From: Candidatus Peregrinibacteria bacterium
GTDB lineage: Bacteria > Patescibacteriota > Gracilibacteria > Peribacterales > Peribacteraceae
Length of the DNA: 64,000 bases
Direction of reading: 5' to 3'
Assembly: GCA_018648865.1 (NCBI GenBank)
Contig: JABGQH010000013.1
Coordinates: 62,001-126,000, forward strand
In this document: positions 61,278 to 64,000 of the stretch, piece after piece
How the letters are laid out: each line of letters opens with the position of its first letter
Position numbering within the stretch: the stretch's first letter is position 1
The notes under the pieces: model-generated
Told to the model about the DNA's origin: nothing
Database searches by the model: none
Seen by the model: the letters and a program-made list of their open reading frames with translations, nothing else
Position numbers and translations under genes: made by a program

Positions 61278-62492
61278 ATGAAAATTGATTTAATCAATCT
61301 CCGGGAAAGCTTTTCTATCTTTGAAAAAGAGAAATCGTCTGCATATCTAGACTCTGCAGCCACAGCTCAAGTACCTGATTCGGTAATTAATAAAATGGAG
61401 GAATACTACAAGTATTACTGCAGCAATGTGCACAGAGGAGTAAATCTACAAAATGAGAAATCTACAAATGAATTTGAGACCGCTAGAAATGTTATCCAAT
61501 CATTTGTTGATGCTAAGTATGTTTCTGAGATTGTTTTCACAAAAAATTGCACAGAATCCATCAATTTGGTTGCAAACGGTTGGGCAAAACATAATTTAAA
61601 AGCAGGAGATGGAATTGTTCTATCTATTTTAGAACATCACAGCAACATAGTTCCTTGGTTACAATTAAAAAAAGAAATAGGAATCAATCTGCATTGGATA
61701 GACCTAAGTGAAGATGGGCAGTTAGATATGAACCAATACGAAAAGATAATTGAAGAAGAGAATATAAAACTGGTAGCAATCACAGGGCAAAGTAATGTTC
61801 TAGGAATTCAAACTGATCTAATAAATATTATTGCAAAAGCCAAGGCTAAGGGTGCCCCTGTATTAGTAGATGCTGCTCAACTAATTGCACATAAACAAGT
61901 GAATGTACAAAAACTTGATTGCGATTTTTTGGCTTTCTCTGGCCATAAACTATATGGGCCAACAGGAATAGGAGTTCTATATGTTAAACGAGAGAGGCAA
62001 GAAGAAATGCAACCATGGATAACTGGTGGTGGCTCAGTTTTAGAAGTTCACCGTGATAAATTTATTCCAAGTGAAACTCCATCTATGTTCGAAGCCGGTA
62101 CACCACCAATTGCAGAAGCTATTGGACTTGCCGAGTCGATTAAATGGATAAATATGTATGAATGGAAAGATATTCAGGAGTACGAAAGCTCTCTTATCTC
62201 TTATGCAACAGAGGAGATGAATAAGATTTCAAGCCTTAAGATTCTTGGTAGCAATAACAAGCATGGATGTATTAGTTTTATATTAGATGGTATTCACCCA
62301 CATGACGTCGCAGATATCGCAGGGGAGATGGATGTTTCTATTAGAGCCGGAAACCACTGTGCGATGCCTCTGCATACTGCACTTGGGATACCTGCAAGTA
62401 ATCGTATGTCTATAGCTTTGTATAATAAAAAGGAAGACATTGATTTACTTATTAAAGCTATAAACAAAGCAATAACCATATTCTCCAAATAG
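61278..62492 (+). CDS. sufS: cysteine desulfurase SufS
   Basis: 404 residues, fold-type I PLP enzyme. It supplies persulfide sulfur for Fe-S cluster assembly. Motifs: LDSAATAQVPDSVINKM, FTKNCTESINLVANGW, LVDAAQLIAHKQVNVQKLDC with PLP Asp, the Schiff-base lysine in FSGHKLYGPTGIGVLYVKRE, and the active-site Cys in IRAGNHCAMPLHTALG. The short loop around the Cys is that of the SufS (group II) type. It lies four bases before sufU. Confidence 0.95.
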   Translation: MKIDLINLRESFSIFEKEKSSAYLDSAATAQVPDSVINKMEEYYKYYCSNVHRGVNLQNEKSTNEFETARNVIQSFVDAKYVSEIVFTKNCTESINLVANGWAKHNLKAGDGIVLSILEHHSNIVPWLQLKKEIGINLHWIDLSEDGQLDMNQYEKIIEEENIKLVAITGQSNVLGIQTDLINIIAKAKAKGAPVLVDAAQLIAHKQVNVQKLDCDFLAFSGHKLYGPTGIGVLYVKRERQEEMQPWITGGGSVLEVHRDKFIPSETPSMFEAGTPPIAEAIGLAESIKWINMYEWKDIQEYESSLISYATEEMNKISSLKILGSNNKHGCISFILDGIHPHDVADIAGEMDVSIRAGNHCAMPLHTALGIPASNRMSIALYNKKEDIDLLIKAINKAITIFSK

Positions 62493-62495
62493 AAA

Positions 62496-62915
62496 ATGGA
62501 TATTTATGCAGACAACATCCTAGACCATTACAAAAGACCCAGAGGTAAGGATGAATCATTGTGTGTTAATGAGCAGAGGTCCTGCCATTCTGAAAAGAAT
62601 CCATCATGTGGAGACTCATTAATTATGGAATTAGAAATTGATAATGGAATAGTAAAAATTAAATGGAATGGATCAGGCTGCGCAATAAGCCAAGCTGCAA
62701 TATCTCTTCTATCTGAAGAAATTGAAGGTAAAACAGAAGAGGAAATACTTAAACTTAATAAAAAAGACATAATAAAGATGCTCGGCGTGCCAATTAGTAC
62801 TAGCCGAATTAAGTGTGCGCTACTTTGTTTGCACACAATTAAAAACACAATTAAAAAATCAAAAGGAGAAGTTCTAAATAAATGGGAAGATACATTAGAA
62901 ATCGACCATGAATAA
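62496..62915 (+). CDS. sufU: SufU-type Fe-S/zinc sulfur acceptor
   Basis: 139 residues. YADNILDHYKRPRGK opening, then ligand Cys/Asp in EKNPSCGDSLIMEL, SGCAISQAAISLL and KCALLCLHTIKN, all conserved. SufU accepts persulfide from SufS via a Zn site. Here sufS-sufU form a two-gene unit with no sufBCD visible in the window. Confidence 0.93.
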   Translation: MDIYADNILDHYKRPRGKDESLCVNEQRSCHSEKNPSCGDSLIMELEIDNGIVKIKWNGSGCAISQAAISLLSEEIEGKTEEEILKLNKKDIIKMLGVPISTSRIKCALLCLHTIKNTIKKSKGEVLNKWEDTLEIDHE

Positions 62916-62955
62916 CTTTATATATTAAAGACCTTTGCATTATAGTTTCAACAAC

Positions 62956-62994
62956 GCCGCCCTAGCCCTGCCTGCCGGCAGGCAGGTCAGTGGT
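62956..62994 (+). repeat. relic of the tRNA-Thr 5' end, split by the palindrome
   Basis: GCCGCCCTAGC (62956-62966) and TCAGTGGT (62987-62994) together match the first 19 bases of tRNA-Thr (63009-63027). The perfect palindrome CCTGCCTGCCGGCAGGCAGG (62967-62986) sits exactly between them. The copy ends 14 bases before the live gene. Confidence 0.85.
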
Positions 62995-63008
62995 TACACT
63001 ACACCATC

Positions 63009-63083
<75 letters not shown>

Positions 63084-63245
63084 CGAAGTACTGCTCGCAA
63101 ACTCGCAGACTACGTGGCACCGCCATCATCGCACGAATATTTCTAAAGCAGTATCGAAACAGACCATCTAATTACTTATCTTATTCGACTTTGTCCAAAT
63201 ATATGAAGTAACAGCAAAATAAGACAAAAATACCCGTCTGTTTCC

Positions 63246-63274
63246 TTGACGAGTCTGCTTCACATCCATAAAGT
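63246..63274 (+). promoter_or_regulatory. promoter of rpsF
   Basis: TTGACG (63246-63251), 17-base spacer, TAAAGT (63269-63274). The leader before ATG 63339 is about 55 bases. Confidence 0.6.
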
Positions 63275-63338
63275 CACACAGCTGATTCCTCAGCATCCTA
63301 TTTTTTACAAGGAGCTGGGCTTACCCAAGAATCAAATT

Positions 63339-63911
63339 ATGACAATACTTTCACCATCTTCAGAAGATACACGTATATACGAGGTAACAATCTTGTATCC
63401 ATATAAACTTAATCAGAAAGAGGAAAAGCAGATACTAGATGAGGTATCTACTGTTTTTGAAGAAGCAGGAGCAAAACTAATTGAATCTGACATGTGGGGA
63501 AGACGTGGTTTGGCTTACACAATTGAAGGACACGACGAAGGCAACTTCGCAATTTTCTACTACGAAATGGATCCTCTAAAAGTAAGAGAAGCAGATGAAG
63601 CAATGCTTATCATCCCTGGTGTACTAAGACATATGATTGTAAAGCCACCAAAAGGATATGAGCTTGTTAAATACTCTGATCAACACAAGAAATGGATGAA
63701 AGAAAGAGAAACAGAATCTGAGCGCAAAGGTAGAGAAAGAGAAGAAGAAATTAAGAGAAGAGTCGCAGAGAAAGCAAAAAGACAGGTAAAGAGGAATGAT
63801 GAACAAAAAAAGGCAACCAAAGAAAATATCTCTGAAAAGAGTCCTGTAAAAAAGGAAAAGCTTTCCGAAGAACTAGATAAGATTATTTCCGATGATGAAC
63901 TAAACCTATAA
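63339..63911 (+). CDS. rpsF: 30S ribosomal protein S6 with basic C-terminal extension
   Basis: 190 residues from ATG 63339 (MTILSPSSEDTRIYEVTILY). TRIYEVTILYPYKLNQKEEKQ, SDMWGRRGLAYTIEGHDEGN and IPGVLRHMIVKPPKGYE are the S6 core. About 60 residues of Lys/Glu-rich tail follow, longer than in E. coli S6. A TTG at 63246 in the same frame coincides with the -35 box and is rejected. Confidence 0.93.
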   Translation: MTILSPSSEDTRIYEVTILYPYKLNQKEEKQILDEVSTVFEEAGAKLIESDMWGRRGLAYTIEGHDEGNFAIFYYEMDPLKVREADEAMLIIPGVLRHMIVKPPKGYELVKYSDQHKKWMKERETESERKGREREEEIKRRVAEKAKRQVKRNDEQKKATKENISEKSPVKKEKLSEELDKIISDDELNL

Positions 63912-63937
63912 ACCCGTATTTATACTCCCCAAGTGCA

Positions 63938-64000
63938 ATGAAGAAAGAACGTCGAACCGATCCACGATCAAAAAAATGCCCCTTCTGTGACAAGGGAGTA
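63938..64000 (+). CDS. rpsR: 30S ribosomal protein S18, start only
   Basis: Runs off the right edge. The 21 visible residues (MKKERRTDPRSKKCPFCDKG V) have the CxxC pair seen in many S18 N-termini and follow rpsF by 26 bases. In many bacteria ssb lies between rpsF and rpsR; it is absent here. Confidence 0.75.
   Translation, partial: MKKERRTDPRSKKCPFCDKGV

Noticed and set aside
63246-63338. Upstream TTG start for rpsF adding 31 residues
   Set aside because: The TTG is the first part of a good -35 box and the extra residues do not look like S6.

Overview
The window is AT-rich, gene-dense bacterial DNA that most resembles a member of the Candidate Phyla Radiation (Patescibacteria), possibly near Peregrinibacteria. 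This is inferred from gene content and style: a V/A-type rather than F-type ATPase, a simple 2-oxoacid oxidoreductase with a flavodoxin, a minimal translation gene set, a DUF2304 and a DUF5989 protein, a bacterial histone, weak or absent Shine-Dalgarno sites, and several genes whose -10 box lies only 6-8 bases before the start codon. TGA is used as a stop, and a prfB gene with the classical CTT-TGA frameshift is present, so the UGA=Gly code of Gracilibacteria/Absconditabacteria does not apply. The exact lineage cannot be fixed from the sequence alone.

Layout. 1-9.1 kb: end of a UDP-GlcNAc 2-epimerase, gpmI, a WecG/TagA glycosyltransferase, a DsbA-like lipoprotein, two tiny membrane-protein genes with their own promoters and terminators, trmD, and 2-oxoacid oxidoreductase (korB-korA) with flavodoxin. 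9.2-19.5 kb: a V/A-ATPase operon (stalk, I, K, E, C, F, A, B, a multi-TM protein, D); its K subunit keeps every Na+ ligand position. 19.5-25.7 kb: a class IV aminotransferase, rplT/rpmI and infC separated by an opposite-strand 40-residue-repeat gene, a PilN/PilO-like pair, prfB with a +1 frameshift, and a small histone. 25.8-30.7 kb: tRNA-Ser, small hypotheticals, a PIF1-like helicase, an ArfB-like GGQ protein between repeat elements, rpmB and a site-2 protease. 30.7-38.2 kb: a DUF5989/SxtJ-like/carbamoyltransferase module, HicBA, an HTH-ATPase-DUF4325 regulator, a methyltransferase, and a family of small proteins. 38.2-61.2 kb: a large glycan island with many glycosyltransferases (GT2, GT4, GT39), sugar-modifying enzymes, methyltransferases and GtrA/DUF2304 proteins. 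61.3-64 kb: sufS-sufU, tRNA-Thr, rpsF and the start of rpsR.

The most unusual signal is a set of gene-end relics. After the carbamoyltransferase stop codon there are three more degenerate copies of its last codons (33.19, 33.92 and 34.25 kb), with small toxin-antitoxin-like genes between them. The methyltransferase at 36.1 kb has a relic of its 5' end 680 bp upstream and a relic of its last 17 codons just downstream; the downstream relic differs mostly by synonymous changes. Both tRNA genes have a copy of their own 5' end upstream. A perfect 20-bp palindrome occurs exactly twice that I found, once at the methyltransferase relic and once inside the tRNA-Thr relic. Together these suggest repeated exchange or cassette insertion at gene ends, in a window where I see no integrase or transposase.
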